A stretch of DNA of 64,000 nucleotides from Tamlana sp. I1 (GCF_015355625.1 NZ_JACLAF010000018.1:33270-97269); one strand, 5' to 3'. Counted from the stretch's first letter, positions 26,758-36,896 are shown. Numbers and translations are program-made. The notes: generated from the letters alone by a model not told the origin.

Positions 26758-28458
26758 ATGCATTATATTGTATTTCTAAAAAAGCTGGTAGTTTGTATGT
26801 GCATCTGCCAGCTTTTTTATGCTTGTAAAGAAGAAAAAAGTCAGACTGAAGCGAGGTCTTTAGATGCCGTTGCAAAATTGTATTTAAAATCTAAAAAGAT
26901 GCCTCTGCATAAAAATGTATTTGGTCATTTTATGGAAAAATGCAATTGGGATGGCGAATCCGGTGCCGATATTTCATGGGACACCGAAAGACAAGCCATT
27001 CGGAAAGATGTTGAAAAACTCATGGATTCCTTAGATATACCCATTATAAGGTTTCCAGGCGGAACAGATATTGATTATTACAACTGGACCGATTTAATTG
27101 ATAATCCTTATGATAGAACAGGTCCTAGACCGCCTTACAAGGGCCGTGCTGAAAATGTGGTCTCACAAAATGGATTGGGCTTCGATGAGTTTTTACAGTA
27201 TGCCGAGAAAAAACATATTGATCCGCTTTTGGTGGTTAATTTAGGCGATGCTTATTTTAAAAAGAAAACCTTACAAGCAGCTGCCGAACATGCTGCGGCA
27301 TTAGTCGCTTACTGCAATGCGCCTTTAGATGCTGATTTACCTGAAAAGTATTTAAAATGGGCGAAATTAAGAGCTAAAAATGGAAGAAAAGAGCCGTATC
27401 ATGTGCCATATTTTCAAATAGGCAATGAGGTTTATATGTTCGAAAAAGCCATCGATAGAAATGTACAACCCATTAAAAAGGAAGTTTTAGATCATTATTA
27501 CACGATTGTGGAACGTTATATTGATGAAATGCGTGCTGTAGATCCTACTATTAAAATTATTATTGAAGGAAATTCTATCGGATTCATTGCCGCTGGAAAA
27601 GAAAAGCTAGACAATAAATTTGATATGATGGCTTATCATCATTACGAACCCTGGGGTATGAATTATGCGATAGATAAAGCAGGTGATACTCTTCAAAAAA
27701 TTTCACCAGAAGCTTTATATTATGCTCAGGTTTCTGTACCAGCGTTTGATAGTATTTCGGGGCAATCAGACTTTCATCATTCTGTGTTTCAAGAATTATT
27801 AAAAAACAACGTGCCAATCGCAGTAACCGAATGGAATTGGAACGGATGGGTTTCAGGAGGTTTTGCTAAAAATGGTCTTAAAGATTCTAAATTAGCACAA
27901 GGTATAGGAGCTGCTTCTATGCTGCATGCCATGATGCGTCACGCCGATGTTGTTCAAATGGGAAATCAATCGATGTTGGTAGGAAACAGTTGGGGTATCA
28001 GTTCCATTCGTGTGGATAAAACTAGTAATAAAGCTAGCATTTTTCCAACGGGTTCAATCACCGGTTTGTATGCTAAATATCATGGAGAGACTATGGTAGA
28101 AAGCGTTTTAGAAAATAATGAAGTTTACCAGCAGCCTTTTGATGCTATTGGTATTTTAAAAGCAAAACCAAGGGTGTCTTATTTAGATGTGGTGGTTAGT
28201 GAAAACAGCTCGCAATTTTTTATACATGTTATTAATAGAGATTTTTCTGAAAAAAGAGAAATTGTTATAGCTCCTGAAGATTTTTCTATTTCTAAGGCTT
28301 TTAAAGAAGTGAAATTTACAGGAGAGGTTTATGCGGAAGGAAAGCATGAAACTGCTAAGCATGAAGTGACTGTTAAAGACATGCAGTTTTCTACAGATTC
28401 TAATGTTTTAGAGGTGGCACCACATTCTGTAAATGTGTTTATTTTGAATAAATTATAA
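26758..28458 (+). CDS. GH51-like alpha-L-arabinofuranosidase (clan GH-A)
   Basis: A 566-residue lipoprotein (CQLFYACKEE). The order of motifs follows GH51: VFGHFMEKCNWDG near the start, IIRFPGGTDIDYYNW, LVVNLGDAYF, acid/base Glu in FQIGNEVYMF, active-site YHHYEPWG, nucleophile Glu in AVTEWNWNGWVSGG, and a C-terminal beta-domain ending in NVFILNKL. It would remove terminal arabinofuranose-like residues in the periplasm. Distant members act on other glycosides, so the activity is an expectation from family membership. Spacing to both neighbours is under 15 bp. Confidence 0.8.
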   Translation: MHYIVFLKKLVVCMCICQLFYACKEEKSQTEARSLDAVAKLYLKSKKMPLHKNVFGHFMEKCNWDGESGADISWDTERQAIRKDVEKLMDSLDIPIIRFPGGTDIDYYNWTDLIDNPYDRTGPRPPYKGRAENVVSQNGLGFDEFLQYAEKKHIDPLLVVNLGDAYFKKKTLQAAAEHAAALVAYCNAPLDADLPEKYLKWAKLRAKNGRKEPYHVPYFQIGNEVYMFEKAIDRNVQPIKKEVLDHYYTIVERYIDEMRAVDPTIKIIIEGNSIGFIAAGKEKLDNKFDMMAYHHYEPWGMNYAIDKAGDTLQKISPEALYYAQVSVPAFDSISGQSDFHHSVFQELLKNNVPIAVTEWNWNGWVSGGFAKNGLKDSKLAQGIGAASMLHAMMRHADVVQMGNQSMLVGNSWGISSIRVDKTSNKASIFPTGSITGLYAKYHGETMVESVLENNEVYQQPFDAIGILKAKPRVSYLDVVVSENSSQFFIHVINRDFSEKREIVIAPEDFSISKAFKEVKFTGEVYAEGKHETAKHEVTVKDMQFSTDSNVLEVAPHSVNVFILNKL

Positions 28459-28464
28459 TAGGTT

Positions 28465-29532
28465 ATGAGGTGGTATATTGTAGTTTTTATCATTGTTTTA
28501 CAATTTGGTTGTGCGAATAAAACAACTAAATCAAAAGTTGCAACGCGTTGGAGTGAAGAAAAAGCATGGCAATGGCATGATGATTTACCTTGGTTACGTG
28601 GTGCTAATTTTGTGCCTAGTACAGCGATAAATCAGTTAGAAATGTGGCAAGAGTCGACTTTCGATCCGAAGACTATCGATAAAGAATTAGGCTGGGCAGA
28701 GTCCATTGGTTTTAATTGTATGCGTGTGTATTTGCATCATGCAGCATGGCAACAAGATCAAGTTGGTTTTAAGCAAAGGGTATCCGATTATTTGAAAATT
28801 GCTGAGCAACATCATATAAAAACGATATTTGTGTTTTTTGACGATTGTTGGAATCCTACGTTTAAAGTAGGCACGCAGCCTGAACCTAAACCAGGCGTTC
28901 ATAATTCCGGTTGGTTAAGAGATCCTGGAGATTTATTGCATACTAACAACGATTTAATGTCTGTGCTAGAAACTTACGTTAAAGATATTTTAAGCACCTT
29001 TAAAGACGATAATCGTATTGTTTTATGGGATTTGTACAATGAACCAGGAAATTCTGCTTACGACAATAAATCTATGCCCTTACTTAAAAATGTATTTGCA
29101 TGGGCAAGAGCAGTTAACCCTAGTCAGCCATTAACCTCTGGGATTTGGCATGGTGATTTAAAAGATTTAAATGCCTTTCAGTTAGAGCATTCTGATGTTA
29201 TTTCGTATCACAATTATATGGATGAAATAAGCCATCAATCGGGAATAGATAGCCTTAAACAGTTAAAGCGGCCCTTAATTTGCACCGAATACATGGCTCG
29301 AAAAAATAAGAGCAGGTTTCAAAATATAATGCCAATCCTTAAAAAACAAAAAATAGGCGCTATTAATTGGGGATTAGTTGATGGGAAAACAAATACAAAA
29401 TACGCTTGGGATACCCCCTTATCTGATGGATCGGAACCTGAACTTTGGTTTCATGAAATTTTTAGAAAAGACGGAGTACCTTATAAAAAGGAAGAAGTAG
29501 CATTGATAAAACAGCTTACAAAAGCGGACTAA
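28465..29532 (+). CDS. Clan GH-A cellulase/mannanase-like glycosidase
   Basis: A 355-residue lipoprotein (VLQFGCANK) with a single TIM barrel. The family marks are WLRGANFVPSTAIN, the arginine strand NCMRVYLHH, acid/base Glu in WDLYNEPGNS, YHNYMDE and nucleophile Glu in ICTEYMAR, followed by GAINWGLVDGKT. This is the type usually annotated as cellulase-family or GH5/GH2-like. Which beta-linkage it cleaves is not readable. It is the last gene of the permease-sulfatase-glycosidase operon and faces the esterase at 29608. Confidence 0.78.
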   Translation: MRWYIVVFIIVLQFGCANKTTKSKVATRWSEEKAWQWHDDLPWLRGANFVPSTAINQLEMWQESTFDPKTIDKELGWAESIGFNCMRVYLHHAAWQQDQVGFKQRVSDYLKIAEQHHIKTIFVFFDDCWNPTFKVGTQPEPKPGVHNSGWLRDPGDLLHTNNDLMSVLETYVKDILSTFKDDNRIVLWDLYNEPGNSAYDNKSMPLLKNVFAWARAVNPSQPLTSGIWHGDLKDLNAFQLEHSDVISYHNYMDEISHQSGIDSLKQLKRPLICTEYMARKNKSRFQNIMPILKKQKIGAINWGLVDGKTNTKYAWDTPLSDGSEPELWFHEIFRKDGVPYKKEEVALIKQLTKAD

Positions 29533-29607
29533 TAATTACTCAGGATTTTTCTTTTTTGAAGCTTTTTAATAATCCGTAAGAAGCTTAATATGGGCTTAGA
29601 ATGGATG

Positions 29608-30528
29608 TTATTTCAAATCATCCATCCAATCTGAAAGTAATTGCGTCCAATTTTGTAAAGCGCCTTTTCCTATAGCTAAACCAAAACCGTGGCCGCCCTT
29701 AGGGTAAATGTGCATTTCTGACGATACACCTTCTTTAATTAAAGCTTCGTAAAACTGTATGCTATTCATAACTGATACCGCCTCATCATCGGCACTATGT
29801 AGTATAAAGGTTGGTGGTGTATTTTTAGTGACCTGTAATTCGTTAGAATAAAAATCTATAAGTTTTTGGTTTGGATTTGCGCCTATTAAACTAGTTCGAG
29901 ACCCTAAATGGGTGTAATTAGATTTCATGGTTATAACCGGGTAAATAAGCACCATAAAATCTGGACGAGCACTTATCCTATCCATAGGGCTGGATATGCT
30001 ATTTTTGTCGTTATCAAAATGTGTTCCTAAAGTGGAAGCGAGGTGACCACCGGCAGAAAAGCCCATAATACCAATTTGGTTTTTGTCTAGGTTCCATTTT
30101 TCAGAATGAGCTCTTACCAATCTCACAGCACGTTGTGCATCTTGTAAGGGCGCTTTATAGTTTACTAGTAAGGATTTAGATTCAGGTAAACGGTATTTTA
30201 AAACAAAGGCGGTAATCCCTTTGGAATTAAACCATTTGGCAATATCGGTGCCTTCCCAATCGTAAGCGATGTGGTGGTAGGCACCACCAGGGCAAATAAT
30301 GACCGCTTTTTTTGTAGCACTTCTTTTATTTGGTATAAAAACTTCTAGTGTTGGATTTTGTACGTTAGCCTTCCAAAATATGTCACTTTCATAATATTGT
30401 TTTTCAACTTCGTTTGATGTCTTTTGATTAGGAATATTTTCAGTCCAAAGTGGGATAATTTGGTTTTGACTAAAACAGTTGTAAATAGTTATTAGTAAGC
30501 AAAGGCTAAAGAACTTATGTTTTCTCAT
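29608..30528 (-). CDS. Secreted alpha/beta-hydrolase (acetylesterase-like)
   Basis: About 306 residues with a Sec signal peptide (LCLLITIYNCFSQN). Marks are the HGG-like oxyanion region VIICPGGAYHHIAYDWEG, nucleophile elbow GIMGFSAGGHLAS, acid Asp in LHSADDEAV, and catalytic His in PKGGHGFG. It resembles the BD-FAE/acetyl-xylan-esterase group that removes acetyl groups from sugars. Two ATGs are adjacent; the second (30528) is used here. It faces the plus-strand glycosidase across a short gap. Confidence 0.83.
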   Translation of the reverse strand: MRKHKFFSLCLLITIYNCFSQNQIIPLWTENIPNQKTSNEVEKQYYESDIFWKANVQNPTLEVFIPNKRSATKKAVIICPGGAYHHIAYDWEGTDIAKWFNSKGITAFVLKYRLPESKSLLVNYKAPLQDAQRAVRLVRAHSEKWNLDKNQIGIMGFSAGGHLASTLGTHFDNDKNSISSPMDRISARPDFMVLIYPVITMKSNYTHLGSRTSLIGANPNQKLIDFYSNELQVTKNTPPTFILHSADDEAVSVMNSIQFYEALIKEGVSSEMHIYPKGGHGFGLAIGKGALQNWTQLLSDWMDDLK

Positions 30529-30604
30529 CATTTGGTATTTGGAGGTATGACTTTAGTCTCCTCAAAAAATTTAAAAGTAATTAAATCGGCATAGGCCTTT
30601 TGCG

Positions 30605-30643
30605 AAAAAAAGGCACCAACAGCATAGAATCGCTGTTAGTGCC
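30605..30643 (-). terminator. Terminator of the T9SS protein gene
   Basis: Arms GGCACCAACAGC (30612-30623) and GCTGTTAGTGCC (30632-30643) pair at 11 of 12 positions around an 8-base loop. On the minus strand the stem is followed by a run of T. It lies 16 bp after the stop codon at 30659. Confidence 0.88.
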
Positions 30644-30658
30644 AATAAAAAAACTAAA

Positions 30659-31474
30659 TTATGCTTTTATAAACTTTTTTGTGCTGATTTGTCCTAACTT
30701 ATTTTTAACAGAAACAAGGTATAAACCCGGTTTAATATCGGATACATTAATAGTGGCACTATGAGATGTTTTTATTAATTGGCCAGTCAAACTAAGAATA
30801 GATATTTTAACACCATCTAAAGCGCTTTGATTTCCTCTTAATTTAAGAACATTACTAACTGGGTTAGGATAAACATCGAAGCTATCCTGGTTAAAATCCT
30901 TTGAAGAAAGGGTAGCCGAATTAGCTATATTATCAACATACCATTCATCACCTGAAGACTCATTATTAGGGTTTAAGAAAAAAACAATTTTATTATAGGT
31001 AGCTGTAGCTTCCGTTCCAGCAGGACCTTTAAAATCTAAGGTGACATCAATATTTTCCCATGCTGTTGTCGAAGAGGCATTGAACCCTACCTCGGCAACA
31101 TTATCATCTCCATTTTTTAATTGTACAAGGCACCACTGCGTATTTGGCGCTTTTATTGAAAATTGAAGTGAAGCCAAATCACTATAATTAAGTTCAGTAG
31201 TTAAATCAATCGCATTGCCGTTAGCCCAAACACCACCTCCATTAGTAAATTTAGCTACCGTAGCAGAAGTATTGCTACCTGATGCATCAGGGTTGGCAAC
31301 AGCTTCTGAGGTGGCGCCTCCCCATGCACCAAAGGTATAATTAGCAGGGTTTTCAAAATCAACTATCATGGTTTGAGCTTGAACATGGTGTGCTGCAAAA
31401 AATATACATAAAGCAAACAGAGGCTTTAATGTTGTTTTTTTGATAAAATTTTGATAAGTAGTTTTGTTAGTCAT
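30659..31474 (-). CDS. T9SS-exported carbohydrate-binding-like protein
   Basis: About 271 residues. The ATG at 31474 (MTNKTTYQNF) is chosen because a signal peptide ending HHVQAQ follows directly; the 39 residues further upstream form a second hydrophobic stretch and look artefactual. The middle is a beta-sandwich of carbohydrate-binding-module character (MIVDFENPANYTFGAWGG, ENIDVTLDFKGPAG, WYVDNIA). The last 80 residues are a T9SS type A sorting domain (VYPNPVSNVLKLRG... to TKKFIKA). It is probably surface-attached or released and binds the target polysaccharide. Confidence 0.82.
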   Translation of the reverse strand: MTNKTTYQNFIKKTTLKPLFALCIFFAAHHVQAQTMIVDFENPANYTFGAWGGATSEAVANPDASGSNTSATVAKFTNGGGVWANGNAIDLTTELNYSDLASLQFSIKAPNTQWCLVQLKNGDDNVAEVGFNASSTTAWENIDVTLDFKGPAGTEATATYNKIVFFLNPNNESSGDEWYVDNIANSATLSSKDFNQDSFDVYPNPVSNVLKLRGNQSALDGVKISILSLTGQLIKTSHSATINVSDIKPGLYLVSVKNKLGQISTKKFIKA

Positions 31475-31682
31475 ATTTAAAATATTTATGGTTAATGGAA
31501 TTAAAAATAGAGGTAAAAGACTTAAAACCATAAAAATAGAGTGCTGAATATCTTTGGTTTTGTTAATTAGGAGAGATTGGGTGTTATACATTTAAAATAT
31601 CTTCAGATTCAAAATAAAATACAAAACTTTGCTTCTTGAACTTGCTGCCAAAAGTTGGATAAGAAATATTTCTGGATAACCG

Positions 31683-33113
31683 TTACTTTAAAAGTTCAGG
31701 GGTGTTTTGATAAGTTTTCCATAAAAACTCTCCAAACAAGGTATTTGCCCAAGCAAACCAAGATCTTGTGAAATTAGTTGGGTCGTCCTTATGAAAAGTT
31801 TCATGCATAAATCCCGTATTACCATGCGTTGTTTTTAACATTTGAATGCAGGCTTTTATTTCTTCGGGATTAGTGCTTGTTAAGCCTTGCATGGTAATTG
31901 CCATGGGCCAAATCATGTCTAAACCAACATGTGGACCACCAACACCTTCAGCAGCTTTGCCTTTAAAATAAAACGGGTTATCTAAGGATAAAATAAAATG
32001 ACGGGTGTTATTATAAATAGGGTCATTTCTATCTATGGCATCTAAATAAGGCAGCGATAATAAACTGGGTACATTGGCATCGTCCATAATTAAATGATTG
32101 CCGTAGCCATCAATTTCAAAAGCATATATGTTGCCATGTTTTGGGTGATTTACAACCGCATATTTTTTAATCGCATGATCTACTTCTGTAGCTAAGTCAA
32201 GGCATTCTTTGGCTAAACCATGTTCGTTATGCAAGGTTTCAAGCATTTCTGCAGCTTGTTTTAAACTTACAATAGCAAAGAAGTTAGATGGTATTAAGAA
32301 TGAAAAAACGGTCGCATCGTCACTTGGTCTAAAGGCAGAACAAATTAATCCAACCGGGTTTACAGGATAACCATAACCAGCCATTGGAATGGTGTCTGAA
32401 GCACGCTCTGTTTTACGCTGGAAACTATAATTTCCTTGTCCGTCTTTACGTTGTTGGTCTTTAAAAACTATAAGTATGTTACGCATGGCATCGACCCATT
32501 TGGTATCGAACGGTGCAGTATCTCCTGTTTTTTTCCAATATTGGTATGCTAACCGTATGGGGTAACACAACGAATCGATTTCCCATTTGCGTTCATGAAC
32601 GCCAGGTTTCATTTTGGTATTATCGTCCTTCCAATAGCCTTGCTTTTCAGGATTATCGTAAAACGCATTGGCATAAGGATCTTTTAAAATATATTGGGTT
32701 TGCGTGTTTATAGTACCGGAAATAAGGTTTTTTAAATTTTTGTCTTTAGTTGCAAAGGGAACATAAGGCCAAACTTGTGCCGAACTATCGCGAAGCCACA
32801 TAGCATCTATATCGCCAGTAATAATATAGGTGTGTGGTTTATTTTTCACCTCACTATAAGTTACCGTAGTGTCTAAAGTATTTGGGAAACAGTTGTTAAA
32901 AAGCCAGCCTAATTCTTGGTCGGCTACATTTTTTTGAAATTCACTAATGGCAGCTTCAATTACAGGGCTACTAAAATTACGTTTTGATGCTTCTGGACGC
33001 ACTATAGGAAATGGTGATGCTTTTGTAAAACTTTCAGCAAAAACAGCTGTATTCATTAAACTAATGCCTCCAGTTAAAATTACCGTGTTTTTTATGAATT
33101 TTCGTCTTTGCAT
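31683..33113 (-). CDS. GH125 exo-alpha-1,6-mannosidase-type enzyme
   Basis: A 476-residue protein with a twin-arginine-like signal (MQRRKFIKNTVILTGG). GH125 is a metal-independent (alpha/alpha)6 family whose characterised members are exo-alpha-1,6-mannosidases. Marks are ITGDIDAMWLRDSSAQVWPY, ERKWEIDSLCYPIRLAYQYW, CSAFRPSDDATVFSFLIPSN, and GVGGPHVGLDMIWPMAI. It lies downstream of GH92 on the same strand but a strong terminator separates them. Together with the two GH92 genes it points to alpha-mannose in the substrate. Confidence 0.92.
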   Translation of the reverse strand: MQRRKFIKNTVILTGGISLMNTAVFAESFTKASPFPIVRPEASKRNFSSPVIEAAISEFQKNVADQELGWLFNNCFPNTLDTTVTYSEVKNKPHTYIITGDIDAMWLRDSSAQVWPYVPFATKDKNLKNLISGTINTQTQYILKDPYANAFYDNPEKQGYWKDDNTKMKPGVHERKWEIDSLCYPIRLAYQYWKKTGDTAPFDTKWVDAMRNILIVFKDQQRKDGQGNYSFQRKTERASDTIPMAGYGYPVNPVGLICSAFRPSDDATVFSFLIPSNFFAIVSLKQAAEMLETLHNEHGLAKECLDLATEVDHAIKKYAVVNHPKHGNIYAFEIDGYGNHLIMDDANVPSLLSLPYLDAIDRNDPIYNNTRHFILSLDNPFYFKGKAAEGVGGPHVGLDMIWPMAITMQGLTSTNPEEIKACIQMLKTTHGNTGFMHETFHKDDPTNFTRSWFAWANTLFGEFLWKTYQNTPELLK

Positions 33114-33138
33114 AGTATGTCTCTAATTTGATAAAAAA

Positions 33139-33189
33139 AGGCTAACAGTCAGAAAACAATATGCGCGTTGTTTTATGGGGTGTTAGCCT
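33139..33189 (-). terminator. Terminator between GH92 and GH125
   Basis: Outer arms AGGCTAACA (33139-33147) and TGTTAGCCT (33181-33189) are perfect, with an inner AAAACAA/TTGTTTT pairing. The minus-strand 3' side has a long T-run. It follows the GH92 stop codon by 19 bp, so GH125 probably has its own promoter or depends on read-through. Confidence 0.85.
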
Positions 33190-33207
33190 AAAAAAAAATA
33201 AATCGTT

Positions 33208-35478
33208 TTATTTTACAGTTTTAATTTTAAGAAGACCACCTTTTTCGGTCATTTTATTGTGGTTGACTTCATAATTAAGTGGGTAATTATTTAAAGTCAT
33301 GTCTGTGATTTTTCCGTCTACTGGCCCATCACGTTCAATAACCAATTCTTTTCCTTTGTAAAACTTTGAGTTTAATTGAATGGTTGCTTTTTCAACCACA
33401 GGAGTTGTTACCAGATATTCTGGTTTTCCGGGCGTATCAGGATAAATTCCCATCATAGAAAATACTACCCATGCCGACATGGCGCCCGCATCATCGTTTC
33501 CAGGATACCCATTAGGTTTGGTAGTGAAGTGTTTTTTTAGTAACCTATGAACAGTTTCAGCAGTTTTATGGTCTCTTAAGTCGGTATAGTTATAAAAGAA
33601 AGGAAATCCTAAACCAGGCTCGTTGGTCATATCGAAATAATTTTTGTCAAACAGGGTATTTAATTGGGTTAGAAAACGTTCGTCACCCATTTTTTCTTTC
33701 ACAGTTTTCATACCATGGGGTATCGAAAAGATGTATTGCCAAGCACTTCCTTCGCAAAAACCAGGGCCTCCACGTAAACCAAAACGCATATCGTCCCAAA
33801 ATTCTTCAGTAGGATCAAAAGGTTCGTACCAACTACCATCTTTATTTTTAGGTTGAAATAAAGCGATATCATCATTATAATAATTCATAAATGACATCGA
33901 TTTTTTTAAATACTTCTCGTAGTCATTATCTTTTCCTAATGCTTTAGCGACTTGTGCAATATTAAAATCTGAAAGACTGAATTCCATGGAAGTTGAAACA
34001 GTTCCCCATACAATACCGTTATCCCATTCAAATTTGGTAACATCAGCAAATTCGCCATCCATAGCAATGTAACCAAGATTATTGTACTCTTTTAAACCAC
34101 GACGCATTAAGTTTCCTTCGGCCTGGTTGGAGTGTTTTTCAAAAGCTTCATAGGCTTTATTAATATCAAATCCTCTAATACCTTTTACATAAGCATCGCC
34201 AATAACTATAGGAGAGGGGTCTCCTGTCATTAAATGCGGTTCGAAATTAAAAACAGGCCATTTTGGTAACCATCCAGCTTCGTCATACATATCTAACATG
34301 GTTTGTATCATTTCTAGCTGTCTTTCTGGGTAGGCTAGTGTAAATAAAGGATGTGTTGTTCTGTAAGTATCCCAAAGCGAAAAAGCCGAATAGCGCGTAT
34401 GGTTGGTTTTTCCAACTTCGGTACTTCCCATTTTTATAAATTCACCATTGGTGTCGCTATTGGTTAATGGCATTAATAAACTGTGGTATAAAGAGGTGTA
34501 GAAAACAATCTTGTCGTCTAAAACAGGAGTTTCAATGGTTATTTTGCTCAGTTCATCTTCCCATTCTGTCTCGGCATCTTTTTTAATTTTATCAAACTGG
34601 AAACCTTTTTGTTCGGTGTCTAAATTTAACTGTGCATTATCTGTTGATACGTACGAAACACCAACTTTAATTTGTACAGTTGTTGGTTTCTCATTGTTAT
34701 AAACATATACTATCCCGCTAGGTTCTTTTTCTAAATGTTGCTCAAACTTTGGGTCTGTTTTATTAGTGTATGTTAAATAGGTAGAATCGGCTTTTTTATC
34801 TAATTCAGCTGTAAAATAAACATTGCTTCTATTTTTTGTTCCGCAGAAATAGCCTTCTAATTGATATCCTTTTACCGAGCTGCTCGTGTATGCTTGTACC
34901 ACACCTCCTTTTACATGGCCTTGTTGTGCCATCAAGTCTAAATAAATGTTTCCTTTTCCAGCAGGTAAATTAACTTGCATCAGTACAGTTCTTGTGGTTG
35001 CCGTAGCATTTACGCTTATGTTTTCATCGTCTAAGGTTACGCTGTAAAACCCAGGGCTAGCGATTTGGTTGGAGTACTTAGAGCCTGGATAGTCGGTCTC
35101 GAAAGGTTTTGTAAAGAATTTAAAAGGGACACTGCCGCCAGCAGGACACCCTACCCCCGAAAAATTTACACAACTAAATCCGTATATTTTATCTTGGTCA
35201 TTTCGGTAACCCGTTGCTAATTGCATTTTGGTAAAGTCGAATGATTGCGGGCTAAGTGCTACCATGCCCCATGGTCTAACTGCTCCAGGGTGTACATTAC
35301 CTTCGGTATGGTGCGAACCATTTCCTTCTGTACCTATAAAAGGATCTACGTAAGAAATTAATGGAGTATTAGGCGTAGACTCAGTAGATTTTTTAGGCTG
35401 CTCATTACAGTTTGTAAAACAAAAACATAGTAGAATAAGTAGAAAAACACGGGATAAAAAAGATGATTTTTTAAGCAT
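33208..35478 (-). CDS. GH92 family alpha-mannosidase-type glycosidase (lipoprotein)
   Basis: A 756-residue lipoprotein (LCFCFTNCNEQ). The second GH92 of the locus: ISYVDPFIGTEGNGSHHTEG and VHPGAVRPWGMVALSP at the N-terminal domain, SLWDTYRTTHPLF, LRGGPGFCEGSAWQY, and the catalytic-base segment GNDDAGAMSAWVVFSMMGIYPDTPG. It differs clearly from the gene at 14788 (GSHHTEG against GGGNTFPG at the entrance), so the two probably act on different linkages. It diverges from the GH5 gene at 35798. Confidence 0.93.
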   Translation of the reverse strand: MLKKSSFLSRVFLLILLCFCFTNCNEQPKKSTESTPNTPLISYVDPFIGTEGNGSHHTEGNVHPGAVRPWGMVALSPQSFDFTKMQLATGYRNDQDKIYGFSCVNFSGVGCPAGGSVPFKFFTKPFETDYPGSKYSNQIASPGFYSVTLDDENISVNATATTRTVLMQVNLPAGKGNIYLDLMAQQGHVKGGVVQAYTSSSVKGYQLEGYFCGTKNRSNVYFTAELDKKADSTYLTYTNKTDPKFEQHLEKEPSGIVYVYNNEKPTTVQIKVGVSYVSTDNAQLNLDTEQKGFQFDKIKKDAETEWEDELSKITIETPVLDDKIVFYTSLYHSLLMPLTNSDTNGEFIKMGSTEVGKTNHTRYSAFSLWDTYRTTHPLFTLAYPERQLEMIQTMLDMYDEAGWLPKWPVFNFEPHLMTGDPSPIVIGDAYVKGIRGFDINKAYEAFEKHSNQAEGNLMRRGLKEYNNLGYIAMDGEFADVTKFEWDNGIVWGTVSTSMEFSLSDFNIAQVAKALGKDNDYEKYLKKSMSFMNYYNDDIALFQPKNKDGSWYEPFDPTEEFWDDMRFGLRGGPGFCEGSAWQYIFSIPHGMKTVKEKMGDERFLTQLNTLFDKNYFDMTNEPGLGFPFFYNYTDLRDHKTAETVHRLLKKHFTTKPNGYPGNDDAGAMSAWVVFSMMGIYPDTPGKPEYLVTTPVVEKATIQLNSKFYKGKELVIERDGPVDGKITDMTLNNYPLNYEVNHNKMTEKGGLLKIKTVK

Positions 35479-35797
35479 TTGGTTGTATTAATGTTGATTA
35501 AATTTAGAAAATAAATTTACGGGTGATGTCTCTTCTAAAGCTTTTATTTTAGAAAACAAGAGATAAAAGTGACACCGCTAAAATGGTTTTAAAAAACAGC
35601 CTTTTTAATGTAAAGTTGTCGATATGTTTCTTTTTATGAATTGCTAAGTTTTGTGGGAATCTGTTCTTGAATACTGTGTTTTATACAGGAAGGTATGCCT
35701 TTTTTTTTGTTTTTTTCACATAGACATTTGCTATGAATTTGTAAATTAAAAAGTGGAAATGATCTAAAAAAGTCATATTTGAATAAATAAGACAATC
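35479..35797. other. 319-bp divergent promoter region (GH92 / GH5)
   Basis: No gene. It should hold promoters for both directions. A small inverted repeat TTCTAAA / TTTAGAA (35533-35554) lies inside a larger imperfect hairpin whose ends are GGTG and CACC, close to the GH92 side. No perfect TAnnTTTG element is seen. Confidence 0.45.
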
Positions 35798-36895
35798 ATG
35801 AACATAATTTTTCGATTAATTACTCTGGCAGGTATTCTAGCCATTTTTACAAATTGCAACAACTCTAAAAAAGAGCATACTCAACCATCACAATTTAAGT
35901 GGGAAACCTATCGAGGTGTTAATGTGGCCTGCGACATTTCTGAAAAGGATGTTAAGGATTTGGCGGCATCTGGCGCAAACTTAATGCGATTTAGTACAGC
36001 CGTTTGTACTTATATGGAGATGGAAGCGCCTTTTGCTTATAAAGAATCTGCATTTCAAAAATTAGATTCGGTTTTAAACTGGGGCGAGCAATATGGGGTC
36101 GCTGTATTAATAGATCCGCACCGCTATCCAGGTTCAGAACATAAATGGACCATGTTAGGTTCCGATCCGTTTTTTAAAGATTTTAAATATCATGATATTC
36201 TAATTAATTTTTGGAAAAAGTTAGCTAATCAATGTGCGAAAAGAGGTGATGTTGTGGCGGGTTACGATTTACTTAATGAACCTGAAATCCCGGTTGATAT
36301 GGAAAAGAACACACCTCAGGATATTAATTTATTGTATAAGAAATTAACTAAAGCCATTCGAGAAGTCGATTCGATGCATACTATTGTGTATGCTTTGCCT
36401 CGTATTTATAACGAAGAAACAAAGGTGATGCAAGGCTATCACAAAGGCATTGAAGTATTAGAAATTCCTGACGATAATAATATCTGTTTGGAAACGCACA
36501 CCTATATACCTGTGCCTTTTACTCATCAAAACATTTGGGAAGAAGGCGATTATGTAGCATATCCAACAAAAATTGATGGTATTTTATGGGATAAAGCACA
36601 ACTTGAAAAAGAACAAAAAGAACTGATTGCCTTTTCGGAAAAACACCCCAATATTCCCGTTTTTGTTGGCGAATTTAGTAGTCCGCGTTGGACTGGGCAA
36701 GATGGCATGCGCTTTTTAACCGATGTGATTGATATTGCAGAAAAACATAACTGGTCTTGGGCATATCATGCGTTTCGAGAAAATCAAGTTTGGGACCCAG
36801 AGATGAATATCACCAATAGAAATGATAGCACGAGAATAGCAAATGCACCACGTTGGGAATTATTAAAATCATATTTCAAAAAAAATGCAAAATAA
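35798..36895 (+). CDS. GH5-like glycosidase (cellulase family)
   Basis: A 365-residue lipoprotein (LAIFTNCNNS) with a clan GH-A TIM barrel. Marks are YRGVNVACDIS, GVAVLIDPHRYPG, acid/base Glu in GYDLLNEPEIP, CLETHTYIPVPFTHQ, and nucleophile Glu in VFVGEFSSPRW, then WSWAYHAFRE. It is an endo- or exo-acting beta-glycosidase of the GH5 type. It is followed with one base between by a sulfatase, so the two form an operon. Confidence 0.85.
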   Translation: MNIIFRLITLAGILAIFTNCNNSKKEHTQPSQFKWETYRGVNVACDISEKDVKDLAASGANLMRFSTAVCTYMEMEAPFAYKESAFQKLDSVLNWGEQYGVAVLIDPHRYPGSEHKWTMLGSDPFFKDFKYHDILINFWKKLANQCAKRGDVVAGYDLLNEPEIPVDMEKNTPQDINLLYKKLTKAIREVDSMHTIVYALPRIYNEETKVMQGYHKGIEVLEIPDDNNICLETHTYIPVPFTHQNIWEEGDYVAYPTKIDGILWDKAQLEKEQKELIAFSEKHPNIPVFVGEFSSPRWTGQDGMRFLTDVIDIAEKHNWSWAYHAFRENQVWDPEMNITNRNDSTRIANAPRWELLKSYFKKNAK

Positions 36896-36896
36896 A

